Positions 40,271-51,100 of a stretch of DNA of 64,000 nt are shown here, one piece after another. Below the pieces are notes generated by a model. That model was not told the origin of the DNA and did not search any database. It saw only the letters and a program-made list of their open reading frames with translations. The translations under genes and the position numbers were made by a program. Source of the stretch: an uncultured Aeromonadaceae bacterium (GTDB lineage Bacteria > Pseudomonadota > Gammaproteobacteria > Enterobacterales > Aeromonadaceae). The stretch covers positions 1 through 64,000 of the forward strand of contig CAMFKP010000010.1 in the NCBI GenBank assembly GCA_945957385.1, in the 5' to 3' direction. How positions within the stretch are numbered: position 1 is the first letter of the stretch; the number at the start of each line of letters is the position of its first letter.

Positions 40271-40843
40271 ATGCTGCGTGTCTACCCAACTGCGGCGCTG
40301 GCCGTCGGGTTCTGGCTGCTGTTGACAACGCCGGGGGCGGCCAGCCAGTTGTGTCGCGATCCCCAGCAACAGGATCAGCCGATGCGTATGCGGCATGCCG
40401 CTGACAGCGAGTCGCTGCAGCCGCGCTTCATCGCGCTGGATGCCCAGCGGGTGCGGGATCGCCAGACCGGGCTGGAGTGGCAGCGGTGTAGCCAGGGAAT
40501 GTCGGGGACGGATTGTCAGCATGGGACGCTGGCCCGTTACTCGATCGCCGAGGCGTCGAATCTGGTGGCCCGCTTGCGACGCGAGGGATGGGCCGGTCAT
40601 CGCGACTGGCGACTGCCCACCCGGCACGAGCTGCAAAGCCTGGTGAAACCGGAGTGTGTCAATCCGGCGCTGGATACCACCGCCTTTCCGAATACACCGG
40701 CGCTCTCCTTCTGGAGCGCTAGCGGCAAACACAGCGCCTATGTCTATGTCGACTTCAGGGATGGCTATGTGGATCAGGATGACATGAACCTGGCCAATCC
40801 GATCCGCCTGGTGCGCCAGGGAACGCCGCCCGCCGCCCCCTAG
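40271..40843 (+). CDS. DUF1566 (Lcl C-terminal) domain secreted protein
   Basis: VRDRQTGLEWQRCSQG...GHRDWRLPTRHELQSLV...FWSASGKHSAYVYVDFRDGYV. Confidence 0.85.
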   Translation: MLRVYPTAALAVGFWLLLTTPGAASQLCRDPQQQDQPMRMRHAADSESLQPRFIALDAQRVRDRQTGLEWQRCSQGMSGTDCQHGTLARYSIAEASNLVARLRREGWAGHRDWRLPTRHELQSLVKPECVNPALDTTAFPNTPALSFWSASGKHSAYVYVDFRDGYVDQDDMNLANPIRLVRQGTPPAAP

Positions 40844-41286
40844 AGGCCCAGCGGCGGCGCGTCGTCAAACAGCATCTGGTGCAGCCCTTCGAGCAGGATG
40901 GCGCCGGTATGCTGGTGCAGCCCTGCGCGCAGCTCGTGCGGCAGGTGCTCCATCAGGATCAGCGTCTCGCCGAAGGCCATCAACTGCTGTTTAAACAGCA
41001 GGCATTGTTGTGCTGGCAGATCCTGCTCCAGTTGCTGACGAATGGCATGCAGACGGTGGAACGGTCCATCCGGATGCAGGTACTCCTGATGCAGCCACTG
41101 GGCGGCATTGCCGCCTAGCTGCAGCAAGGGCTGAAACAGTGCCTGAAACGAGGGGTGCTGGCTGAGGGCCACAAAGCGTTGCCGCTCCAGCGGCGAGAGC
41201 TCGCCCTGCGGCAGGGCTGTGAGCAAGAAGATCTGGACCGGGGCGCTGGCCATCGCCTGCAGCAACGGGACATCGTCGTTCGACAT
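40840..41286 (-). CDS. Hypothetical protein (148 aa)
   Basis: Intact ORF sharing CTAG stop with the convergent gene; no family recognised. Confidence 0.5.
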   Translation of the reverse strand: MSNDDVPLLQAMASAPVQIFLLTALPQGELSPLERQRFVALSQHPSFQALFQPLLQLGGNAAQWLHQEYLHPDGPFHRLHAIRQQLEQDLPAQQCLLFKQQLMAFGETLILMEHLPHELRAGLHQHTGAILLEGLHQMLFDDAPPLGL

Positions 41287-41409
41287 GGTGCGTGTTTATC
41301 CTGTGCGGGTGTTTTTGTTGTTGTCGACCGCCGTCAGGCGGCCCGCCAACGATAACCATATGAGGCTTGTTGCACCAGGTTCGGTATAACAAATAGCCAA
41401 CGCGATCAC

Positions 41410-41432
41410 GCTGGCCTGCCGTGCAGGCCAGC
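41410..41432 (-). terminator. Perfect hairpin after GH13 lipoprotein gene (no clear U tract)
   Basis: GCTGGCCTGC-cgt-GCAGGCCAGC. Confidence 0.4.
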
Positions 41433-41439
41433 CTGTACG

Positions 41440-43092
41440 TTAACGCGTCCGCTTCCAGATCAGCAGTTGGCCTGCCGAGATGGTGACCGTCACTGTGCCT
41501 TTGGCATTGCTTTGGGCGCTCGCCTGGGTGCCGAACAACGGTTGCCAGCGGGCATTGGCCTGACGGGTCTCCAGCGTCAGCGTCTGTGGCTGAGCGCCAT
41601 AGTTGATGGCCACCAGCACTGTCTGCTGCTCGTTGTGCCGCAGGAAGCTCAGGGTCTGATCTTCGCTCAGCAGCGTCAGATCGCCGCGTTGCAGCGCCGG
41701 GTTGGCCTTACGCAGCGCAATCAGCTGTTGATAGTAGTGCCACAGCGAGCCCGGAGTGGCCTGCTGATCGGCGGCGTTGTAACGGGCCAGATTATCCGCC
41801 GGGGCGCGGAACAGCTGGCTACTGCTGCTGAATCCGCCGTTGGCCTGCCAGCTCATCGGCGCGCGCAGTGCCCAGTCGCCGGCGTTGCCGGCACTGTGTC
41901 CCATGCCGATCTCCTCGCCGTAGTAGATGAACGGCTGGCCGGGCAGCGTCATCTGGGTGGCGACCGCCAGGCGGTACTTGGTTTCATCACCGGAGAAGGC
42001 TTCGATCAGGCGTTCGCCGGCGTAGGAGTCGTGACTCCCCAGGATCAGACCCATGTTCGCCAGCGGGTAGCTGGCTAACACCCGTTTGAGGTCAGGGGTC
42101 ACTTCGCCAGCACGAACCGAGGAGCGGACCGCATCGTTGAAACCAAAGGCGAACGCCGAGCCACAGGCCTGTTTGCTGGCGGCCCCCACCGGATCGGTCG
42201 GCTCTTCACAGACCATGAACCCCTTGGGGTAGGTGCCGGTGACCAGTTGCTGCAGCTCGCGCAGTATCACCTTGTTCTCCGGCTGGGACTCATAGGCGTG
42301 TTTGCCGTTTTCCACTAACTGACCGACGGCATCGAAGCGGAAACCGTCGACTCCCAGGTTCATCCAGTAGCGCAGGTTATCGTGATGGTAGGCCAGGACC
42401 TTGGGGTTCTTCAGATTGAAGTCCGGCATCTGTTCCCAGAATACCCCGTAGTAGTAGTCATGCGTTGGCTTCACCCGGTGCCAGCTTTCGCTGTTATCCC
42501 AGTTGACCCACCCCGGATCATGATCCTGCCACACATACCAGTCACGCTTGTCATTCAGGCGATTCTTGGAGTCGAGAAACAGCGGGTTCTGGTAGGCGCT
42601 GTGGTTGATCACATAGTCCATGATCACGCCAATGCCACGGGCGTGAGCCTGGGCGATAAATTCGCGGAAGTCGGCCTCGGTACCGTAATCCGGCTCCAGC
42701 TTGCGGTAATCGGTGACGGCATAACCGTGGTCATGGTCCTGGCTCTGGTTGACCGGCATCAGCCAGATGCCTTGAACCCCCAGTTGTTGCAGGTAATCGA
42801 GCTGGCTGGTCAAGCCGCGGAAGTCGCCGATACCATCGCCATTAGAGTCTTTGTAGCCACGCACATAGATCTCGATAAAGACGGCGCCTTGGGCCCAGTG
42901 CGCCGGCAGCGCATTGACAGGCGGCTGGGCCGTGACCGGTTGCATATTCAGTGTGGTTGAGGTGGCGTCGACTTTTTTCGGCGTGATAAGCGGTGATGGG
43001 GTCGGTGTGGCGCTGGTGGCAGGGGGCGTGCTCCCCTGTGAGCAGGCGATCAGACCGCAACTCAGGGCCGCGACGAGCAGGCTAGGGCGCAT
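41440..43092 (-). CDS. GH13 alpha-amylase family lipoprotein
   Basis: Lipobox LIAC; GFRFDAVGQ, FMVCEEPTDP, ILGSHDSYAG catalytic motifs. Confidence 0.9.
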   Translation of the reverse strand: MRPSLLVAALSCGLIACSQGSTPPATSATPTPSPLITPKKVDATSTTLNMQPVTAQPPVNALPAHWAQGAVFIEIYVRGYKDSNGDGIGDFRGLTSQLDYLQQLGVQGIWLMPVNQSQDHDHGYAVTDYRKLEPDYGTEADFREFIAQAHARGIGVIMDYVINHSAYQNPLFLDSKNRLNDKRDWYVWQDHDPGWVNWDNSESWHRVKPTHDYYYGVFWEQMPDFNLKNPKVLAYHHDNLRYWMNLGVDGFRFDAVGQLVENGKHAYESQPENKVILRELQQLVTGTYPKGFMVCEEPTDPVGAASKQACGSAFAFGFNDAVRSSVRAGEVTPDLKRVLASYPLANMGLILGSHDSYAGERLIEAFSGDETKYRLAVATQMTLPGQPFIYYGEEIGMGHSAGNAGDWALRAPMSWQANGGFSSSSQLFRAPADNLARYNAADQQATPGSLWHYYQQLIALRKANPALQRGDLTLLSEDQTLSFLRHNEQQTVLVAINYGAQPQTLTLETRQANARWQPLFGTQASAQSNAKGTVTVTISAGQLLIWKRTR

Positions 43093-43325
43093 GGTGATCC
43101 TCGGTGATGGCAAAAGCGCCATTCTAGAGGGGCAGCCCGGCAGCGTCTGTGAGGCGCCGCCGGCTACTGAGGTTAATCTGGGTCTGTATCCACTGGCAGA
43201 GGATGGAACACGCGATGCGCGTCAGGCGATTGTTGCGATCGAAGACCGGATGGGACTTCATGGGGTCGCCAGGATCGATTATGCTCGTCGCGGTTTGTTC
43301 TCTTGTTGTTGCCGGGTACCTTGCG

Positions 43326-44420
43326 ATGTTGAAAAAACGTGTTCTTGCCTTGCTGCTGCTGGCAGCCTGTTCCTCTTCACCTCATCAGGCAAAGCAGGCG
43401 GCGCCGTCCAGCCGGCTGCAGGTGCCTGCCGCATTGGCGATTCCGGTTCCGGCTGAGCTACGCGGGGCCGATCGTCGGCCGCAGGAGGCACTGCAGGCGT
43501 TTATCTACTCCTGTCCTCGCATGTCTGTGCAGTGGCAGAGCCTGTGCCGAGAGGCGCGTCTGACCCCAATGACGGCCAGCGACGCGCAACGTTTCTTCCG
43601 CGATAAATTTGATAACTACAGCTTTGATTCGGGCAGTGGGTTGTTAACCGGCTATATGGAAGCCCAACTCAGATGTAACTGGAGACGTTCGCCAAACTAC
43701 TCCTACCCGGTACATGGCGTGCCGAGCGATTTGCGCAAAGGGGTGCCCTACCTGACCCGACGCCAGATCGAAACCGCACCGACGCCGGCACTGCGTCGCG
43801 CCGAGTTGCTCTATTGCGATAAATTTGATGCGTTCGTGCTCGGGGTGCAGGGGTCGGGACGGGTCGTGATGCCCGATGGTCAGGTGGTCAAGCTCACCTA
43901 TGCCGGCAAGAACAATCGCGCCTATACCTCGGTCGGGCGGGTGTTGATCGATGCCGGCGAGGTGCCACGCGAGCAGATGAGCATGCAGGCCATCAAACAG
44001 TGGGTGCAACACAATCCGGATCGCATCGACTGGCTGCTGCAACAAAATGAGTCCTATGTGTTTTATGAGATTGATACCCGGGCTGATCAACCGGTCGGCC
44101 CGCCGGGGGCGATGGCGCTGAAGGATGGTCTGATGCCGTTCCGCAGCGTGGCGGTCGATCCGCGACATATTCCGATGGGTACGCCATTATTCATTCGCAG
44201 CCAGTGGCCGGATCAATCACCGTTTTCGCGGATTGTGATTGCTCAGGATAAGGGGGGGGCGATCAAGGGGCGCATCCGGGCGGATCTGTTCCTGGGACAT
44301 GGCGATCTGGCCGATGAACTGGCCGGACGGCTGCAATCCCCGCTGGAGTTGCAGGTATTGTGGCCCAAAGGCTGGCCATTACCCAATCCGGAGTGGGTGC
44401 CAGCCCCAGTGCTCGGATAA
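43326..44420 (+). CDS. mltA: Membrane-bound lytic murein transglycosylase A (lipoprotein; internal start)
   Basis: MLKKRVLALLLLAACSSS lipobox; LTGYMEAQL, VQGSGRVVMPDGQVVKLTYAGKNNRAYTSVGRVLID. Confidence 0.93.
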   Translation: MLKKRVLALLLLAACSSSPHQAKQAAPSSRLQVPAALAIPVPAELRGADRRPQEALQAFIYSCPRMSVQWQSLCREARLTPMTASDAQRFFRDKFDNYSFDSGSGLLTGYMEAQLRCNWRRSPNYSYPVHGVPSDLRKGVPYLTRRQIETAPTPALRRAELLYCDKFDAFVLGVQGSGRVVMPDGQVVKLTYAGKNNRAYTSVGRVLIDAGEVPREQMSMQAIKQWVQHNPDRIDWLLQQNESYVFYEIDTRADQPVGPPGAMALKDGLMPFRSVAVDPRHIPMGTPLFIRSQWPDQSPFSRIVIAQDKGGAIKGRIRADLFLGHGDLADELAGRLQSPLELQVLWPKGWPLPNPEWVPAPVLG

Positions 44421-44464
44421 GCGGGGACGTCCTGCGTCCCGATTTTCATACTCGATTGTTCTTT

Positions 44465-44494
44465 AGAGCGAACGCTAGCCGTTCGCTCTTTTCA
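44465..44494 (+). terminator. Terminator of mltA
   Basis: AGAGCGAACG-ctagc-CGTTCGCTCT-TTTCATTTT. Confidence 0.8.
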
Positions 44495-44602
44495 TTTTAT
44501 TTCTTCGTGACCAGAAACACTGGGGCTCGCCAGGTTCACTGTTCCTGTCTGAAAGCCGCGGCTTTTGCATGCGTATGAGGCCATTTTTCTCTGCGTTACC
44601 TC

Positions 44603-44639
44603 TGAAAGCGCTACCGCTCCCAGAATGTAAACGGTTCCC
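44603..44639 (+). promoter_or_regulatory. Two tandem LacI/CRE-like operators upstream of the modular amylase gene
   Basis: TGAAAGCGCTACCG (44603-44616) and TGTAAACGGTTCCC (44626-44639), both close to TGNAANCGNTNNCA; 23-bp start-to-start spacing. Confidence 0.55.
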
Positions 44640-44785
44640 AAGCGCCGGATCACACTCTTTGTTGATAGCCAGCACAATTATCTGGCTACCCCTTAGCATC
44701 AGCCATTACTGAGCGGACTCACAATATCAATAACCATCAGCACCACCCCTCCGCCAGGACATCCGAAGGGTAAACAACACAAGGA

Positions 44786-47700
44786 ATGGCTATGAAAAAG
44801 TGGTTGATGCCGGCGGGGATCTGCCTGCTGGCCGGTACCAGTCTGCCTGCAATGGCGGACTATTACTTCCGCGGAACTGCCAATAACTGGGCTGCGACGG
44901 CGATGACTGCCGTCTCTACTACCCAGTACGAGACATGTCAAAGCTTTACCGGCGGCGATGCGACAGGCGGGCCGCGTTTCAAGATTGATCGTTACGGCGA
45001 CTGGAAAGAGTCCTATCCGACTGCTGACTACGCGGTGACGGCCAATACCAGCTACAAAATCAGCTTTAACACCAGCACCAAGACGGTCAGCGCGACCAGC
45101 GTGACCAGTTGCGGCACGACGCCGCCGGCGAGCGAATGGTTCTTCCGCGGTACGTCCAACAGCTGGGCCAGCACCGCCATGACGCTGCAAAGCGATGGTC
45201 AATACTGTACCGACCAGACCTTTGGCGCCGCCAGCACATCTCCGCGTTTCAAAATTGACCGTTATGGCGACTGGAAGGAGTCCTATCCCAGTGCCGATTA
45301 CACGGTCAGCGCCAATACCACGTACAAGGTGTGTATCAATCCGACCAGCAAGGTGGTTACGGCCACGGCGGCTCAGGTGGCGGATACCCAGGCACCGGTG
45401 GCGGCCACAACGCCTGCGGCTGGAACCTATAGCGGCGCTCAGTCGATTAAACTGACGGTCAGCGATAATCAGGATGCGGCACCCAAGATCTATTACACGA
45501 TTGATGGGTCCACGCCGACCACTGCGTCCTCCTTGTATGGCGGAGAAACCATTCTCACACCGAGCAGTGGTACTTTCACCATCAAGACATTGAGTGTGGA
45601 TGCCAGCAAGAACCAACAGGTGCAGAGTTTTGCCTTTACGCTGACAACGGCTCCGGTCGATAACTGGTTCTTCCGTGGCACGTCCAATAACTGGGCGGCG
45701 ACGGCCATGATCCTTGGTTCTGATGGACTCTGGTGTACCACTCAGCAGTTTGGTGCCAGCAGCACGAATCCACGGTTCAAGATTGATCACAAGGGTGACT
45801 GGACTGAAGCCTATCCGGCTCAGGATTACACCGTTAAGGCCGATACGAGTTACAAGATCTGCTTCAATGCGGTCAGTAAGGCGATCACGGCCACAGCTCA
45901 GGGCACGGTGGATACACAGGCTCCGGTGGTCAATGCCGATCCTTCTGCCGGCAGCTATACCAGCACGCAGTTTGTCAAATTGAGCGTCACGGATAATGTC
46001 GATACGGCACCGAAGGTGTACTTCACCACCGATGGTAGCGAACCGACAACCACGTCCACGCTCTACAGTAATCAGACGTTTACGGCTGAGGACAAGGTGA
46101 GTGGTTCAGCCGCCGATCTGGTGATCAAGACACTGGCCGTGGATGCAACGGGGAATCAAGCCAAGAGCACTTTCAGCTATGTGATTGGTCAATCGGTTGT
46201 CAGCGGTGATTTCCGTGGCGAGACGATCTACTTCGTGCTGACAGCCCGTTTCAATGATGGCGATAGCAGCAACAACTACTACAACCGTGATCGCTACAAG
46301 GCCGGTGATCCGCAATGGCGCGGCGACTTCAAGGGGCTGATCGAGCAACTGGATTACATCAAGGATCTGGGCTTTACCGCCATCTGGATTACACCGCCGG
46401 TAGAGAACCGCTCTGGTCTGGATTATCACGGCTACCACGCTTACGACTGGTACAAGGTCGATCCGCGTCTGGAGTCAGCGGATGCAACTTATCAGGACTT
46501 CATCAACGCGGCGCATGCCAAGGGATTGAAGGTGATCCAGGATGTGGTCATCAATCACTCCAGCCAGTACGGTATTCGTGACGAGGTCTGGATCGATCAT
46601 TTACCGATCAAGTACTACGTGCCGGCCGGCTCCAGCCAGGGCCTGGTCAACAATGGTCCCTATCAGGGCAATCTCGGTGACTACAAGTCAGTAAACCGGG
46701 ATGACAACGACAACAGCGTTGCTCCGTCCTGGTTCCAGGCGCTGCACAACAGCGATCCGGCAGGCAAGGTGCCGTTTGTCGATCCCAAGACCGGCACTAC
46801 GCTACCGAAGGCAGGTTTTGATGCCAATCGCTTCTTTGGTATCGATGCCGCAGGCCTGGATCCGAACTGGTATCACCTGGATGGCTTCATGTCCGGTGGT
46901 GACTGGGAAAATCCGACCTCGCTGCAACGCAAGCATATGGCCGGTGACTGTGTTGACCTGGCCACTGAGCGCCAGAACGTCAAAGACTATCTCAATGGTG
47001 CGATTCACAAGTACCTGGATATGGGCGTAGATGCCATCCGTCTGGATACGGCCAAGCACATCGAGCGTAATGAGTTGCTGACCTACACCCACGATTGGCA
47101 GGCATACAAACCGGGCTTGTTTGTCTTCGGTGAGGTATTGGTCAAGGGGGCCGGCTTTGGCTCCGAAATCACCAATGACAATGCACCTGCTGACATTCGC
47201 CCATGGTGGTACACCCGTACTGGCAGCAGCAAGTCGCAGCCGAGCGGTGACTCCAAACTGTCCGTGTTCGATTTCCCGCTGTTCTCCACCTTCCGTGACA
47301 ACGTCACCAAGGGCAGCTTGGGGGGCATCAAGGGCATTCTGGACTACGACTGGACTTATGCCGATCCGACTCAGCTGGTCACGTTCTTCCAAAACCACGA
47401 TGTGGGTCCGGATAACGACTTCAAGTACCGCTTCGGTGGTCAGCAAGCCTATGCCGCGTTGGCGTACAACGTGCTGTGGACGCTGCGTGGTATCCCTGCG
47501 CTCTATTACGGCGAAGAGGTGATGTTCCAGGGCGGCCTGCCGCAGGACATCAGTGGCAACAGCGACACGCTGGATCAAACGGGACGTGCCTATTTCGGCG
47601 ACAAGCTGGCTAACCGTGCTGCTCTGCAGGCTCATCCGCTGTATCAGCATATCAAGCGGTTGAACCAGATCCGCAAGGCTGTACCGGCGCTGCAGAAGGG

Positions 47701-47971
47701 CACCATGTCCAATGTCAACGAATGGGGCAGCGGTATGAGCTTCATTCGGGATGCTGGCACCAGCTACGCCGTGCTGGGATTGGCGACGGCGAACAGCGAA
47801 GCCATCACTGTCTCTGGCGTGAAGAATGGTACCTATCGTGATGCGGTAACCGGGCGCGAAGTCACTGTCAGCAATGGCACTCTGAGCTTTAGCGTTAATC
47901 CGTATTCCATTGGTGTCTACGTCCTGTCCGGTCCGGGCAAGATTGGCGCAGATGGGACCTGGCTGAAATAA
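44786..47971 (+). CDS. Secreted multi-modular GH13 alpha-amylase with three N-terminal FRGT-N-W-TAM modules and two chitobiase-C-terminal-like domains
   Basis: Signal peptide; GH13 motifs DAIRLDTAKH, FGEVLV, FFQNHDVG; repeats FRGTANNWAATAM, FRGTSNSWASTAM, FRGTSNNWAATAM; IYYTIDGSTPTT and VYFTTDGSEPTT. Confidence 0.92.
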   Translation: MAMKKWLMPAGICLLAGTSLPAMADYYFRGTANNWAATAMTAVSTTQYETCQSFTGGDATGGPRFKIDRYGDWKESYPTADYAVTANTSYKISFNTSTKTVSATSVTSCGTTPPASEWFFRGTSNSWASTAMTLQSDGQYCTDQTFGAASTSPRFKIDRYGDWKESYPSADYTVSANTTYKVCINPTSKVVTATAAQVADTQAPVAATTPAAGTYSGAQSIKLTVSDNQDAAPKIYYTIDGSTPTTASSLYGGETILTPSSGTFTIKTLSVDASKNQQVQSFAFTLTTAPVDNWFFRGTSNNWAATAMILGSDGLWCTTQQFGASSTNPRFKIDHKGDWTEAYPAQDYTVKADTSYKICFNAVSKAITATAQGTVDTQAPVVNADPSAGSYTSTQFVKLSVTDNVDTAPKVYFTTDGSEPTTTSTLYSNQTFTAEDKVSGSAADLVIKTLAVDATGNQAKSTFSYVIGQSVVSGDFRGETIYFVLTARFNDGDSSNNYYNRDRYKAGDPQWRGDFKGLIEQLDYIKDLGFTAIWITPPVENRSGLDYHGYHAYDWYKVDPRLESADATYQDFINAAHAKGLKVIQDVVINHSSQYGIRDEVWIDHLPIKYYVPAGSSQGLVNNGPYQGNLGDYKSVNRDDNDNSVAPSWFQALHNSDPAGKVPFVDPKTGTTLPKAGFDANRFFGIDAAGLDPNWYHLDGFMSGGDWENPTSLQRKHMAGDCVDLATERQNVKDYLNGAIHKYLDMGVDAIRLDTAKHIERNELLTYTHDWQAYKPGLFVFGEVLVKGAGFGSEITNDNAPADIRPWWYTRTGSSKSQPSGDSKLSVFDFPLFSTFRDNVTKGSLGGIKGILDYDWTYADPTQLVTFFQNHDVGPDNDFKYRFGGQQAYAALAYNVLWTLRGIPALYYGEEVMFQGGLPQDISGNSDTLDQTGRAYFGDKLANRAALQAHPLYQHIKRLNQIRKAVPALQKGTMSNVNEWGSGMSFIRDAGTSYAVLGLATANSEAITVSGVKNGTYRDAVTGREVTVSNGTLSFSVNPYSIGVYVLSGPGKIGADGTWLK

Positions 47972-48024
47972 CGGTGCCCGCCGGCTGGCGGGTGGCCGAT
48001 GCATGACGAACGTCATGCAGGTTG

Positions 48025-48051
48025 GGCAGGGGGGATCTCCCCTGCCTTTTT
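48025..48051 (+). terminator. Terminator of GH13 amylase gene
   Basis: GGCAGGGG-ggatct-CCCCTGCC-TTTTT. Confidence 0.9.
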
Positions 48052-48182
48052 CACTTGCGGGTTCCGGATCCTGCGCCGGTGGTCTTGTGGTAGCTCGAAG
48101 GTCCATGCAACCCATGGAAAGCCAGTGTGTGGTTGGCTGGTTTGACCTCAATGCCCGCTTATAACAAGGAAAGTAACACACC

Positions 48183-51100
48183 ATGCATAACATGAAGGAA
48201 ATCGCGCCAAGGAGGCTGGGACGGGGTGTCTCGGTATTGGCGCTGGGGGTGATGATAGGGCTGTCGTCTGCTGCGCAGGCGCAGATTTCGGCGACGCACA
48301 TCTATCACAACCATATGCCCAACTTCTGGCCGTACTACGATGTCAGCAAATATGACGCCCTGCCTGTCGGGTCGCCGGTGCGCTACATGTACGATGGTCA
48401 GGTGAAACAGCTCAAGGCAAGTCCACCGTCTGGATACAGTTTCTATATCCCCAACACGACGACGCCGATGCCCCACGACGATCTGCAGTCTTACTACGCA
48501 CACCATGCGAAGCAAGGGGCATATCTGACCTGGCCGATGGAGACGGCAGCGAGCAATGCCAGCAATCATCCGATGAGCCAGACCCATGTCACCATGTCTG
48601 CGGCGGTGATTAATAACGTGCAGAGCTTTGCCGAGCTGGGAAATCAGGACGGCTATGGCCTGGGATGGGGCAATTACTGGCGCTCCACCCAGCAGGCCTA
48701 CAAAACGACCAATGGTTTCAAGGCGCTGGATACCATCCATTTCACAGGTCACCACAGCATGGGGCCCCTGGTGGGCAACGACTATTTCCTCAAGGATTTG
48801 ATCTACCACAACGTGACCTTGGCGCAACCTTACTTCCTCGGTGACTCGTTTACCTCTTCCAAGGGATTTTTCCCAACCGAGTTGGGTTTCTCCGAGCGTT
48901 TGATTCCGGTTCTGAACAAGCTGGGTATCACCTGGTCCGTGCTGGGTAACGTTCACTATTCCCGCACGCTGAAAGATTATCCCTATCTGAACGATCCGGG
49001 TGTTGACACTGTGGTATCGCCGCCCAACCGCGCTGATTTGCAGAACGAAAGCAATGTCGGCTCCTGGGTGTCGCTGAACATGTTCAACGAAAAACAGGTC
49101 ACCCGGAACAAGTTCCCGTTTGCTTCGATTCCGCACTGGGTTCAGTACGTCGATCCGGAAACGGGGGCTGTCTCCAAAGTTGCGGGTATCCCGGTCGAGC
49201 AAGCCAGCTCATGGGAAGAGGGGTATCAAGGCTCAGTGACTGCGGCGGCCATCAAGCCGTTTGAAACCGCGGCCGCGGCGCTGGGACGGACGCAATATTT
49301 TGTTATCGCTCACGACGGGGATAACAGTTCCGGTCGTGCCGGTGACGGCGGGACCTGGAAGAATTCAGGTTATGTCACCTACTCTGATGCCGGTGTGACG
49401 GGGCAGGGGGTTGATGAATACCTGAAGGCGCATCCTATTCCGGAAAATGATGTGGTGCATGTCCAGGATGGATCCTGGATCGACACGCGTGACTCATCTG
49501 CAGACCCGACCTGGTACCACTGGCATTTGCCGATGGGCGTCTGGAATGGTCAGCTTGCCGCGTTCAATACGGCGCATGGCACCAGCTACACCTCGTTGTA
49601 CGCAGCCAATGGTGACTTGCGTCAGCATCTGCCATCGCTGGAGTATGGTTACCACTATCTGGAACGTAACTTCGCATTGTTGCAGGCGGCGGAAAACTAC
49701 GCCAAGACGGCGGAACAGATCTGGCTGGATACGCACCCGAACTATTGGTCACCGACGACGGCGCTGGATAAACAGGTCACCTATGCAGGTAACCAGTTGA
49801 ATCCATGGATGCTCTCTTATCCGAAGAAAGGGGACGCCAGCAAGGATTACGCCGGTGGCGCCAATCCGGCAGAGTTGGGGTGGTATTTCCTGATCGCCAG
49901 TATCGATTCTGGTTTTGGCTACTACGACGAAAACATCGATGATGGGGTCAAGCCGACCATTTCGTTCAATCAGTCTCTGTACTTTACCGAGCCTTATGTC
50001 ACAGCCAATTTGGCCAAGGACAAGACGGGGCCGTCACTGTGGTGGCCGCAGCGTTACCCGTACAATCCGGGTAGCGCCAACGCCTCCAAGGCGGAGGGTT
50101 GGGCCAAGATGTACATGGATAACGAGTTTGCCATCTACACCTATGCCTATGACGTCAATGATGTAGCCGATATCCAGGTCAAGGTGCGTGTGCATACTGC
50201 CAAGTCTGCCGATCCCAAGGATAAGACTTATCAGCTGTACGATCCTGCAGCCCACGCTGGGGAGGCGAATGTCAATCCGGCCAATGTCGGTGACTGGGTT
50301 TCCTACGACATGAAAGAGCGCGATCTGACGCCGGATATCAATGGTGTCAGTTGGCAGCCAAGCAGCACTGCGGCCTTCCAGGTAGTGCAGGCCAAGAAGA
50401 TTGGTAATCTCTATTACACCTACCTCAACAGCTATCGTGACCAGCTGCTGGATTATTACATTGAGGCGACCGATTCCAAGGGCAACGTCACCAAGAGTGT
50501 GATTCAGCAAGTCTATGTTGGCGCCGGTCGCTACAGCATGGTTGATGGCAAGAAAGTGGAGGATATCAACGGGTCGATTGTCGGCGAACATGCGTTCTTC
50601 ACCGATAAGGCTCCTGCCAAGAATGTCACCGTGTATGTTCAGGGCAGCGCGGATGGTATTGCCAGTCTGAATGTGGATACCAAGGATCAAGGTGCCACGA
50701 ACTGGGATAACCAGCAGGTCGCGCCGTTGGCGGGAAGTAACCGTTATTTCCGCATCAAGGATACCTACAGTGGCGATGTCGCTGGAACCTACTTGCGCTA
50801 TCAGGAAGCCGGGAACAGCAGTTACAAACCAAGCAGCAGTGGTCAGTTGTTTGCCGAAGGGGTATACACCCTGGCGGCTGATGGTTCAGTCACGTCCGGT
50901 AAACCGGCGGATCTGAAGCTCAGTACGACCATTTACTACAAGAACAGCAATTGGAGTAAGGCTTGCCTGCACTATCGAGTCGATAGCGGCGCCTGGACAA
51001 CCTCTCCTGGGTCGGTGATGAATGGTCCGGTTAACGGTTGGTTCTATTACACCGTGGATCTGGGCACCGGCGAGCAGCTGGAGTTTGACCCGAACAATTG

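Noticed and set aside
44699-45790. 363-aa minus-strand ORF
   Set aside because: Antisense to the repeated modules of the GH13 gene
46802-48301. 499-aa minus-strand ORF
   Set aside because: Antisense to the GH13 amylase gene, no recognisable domain
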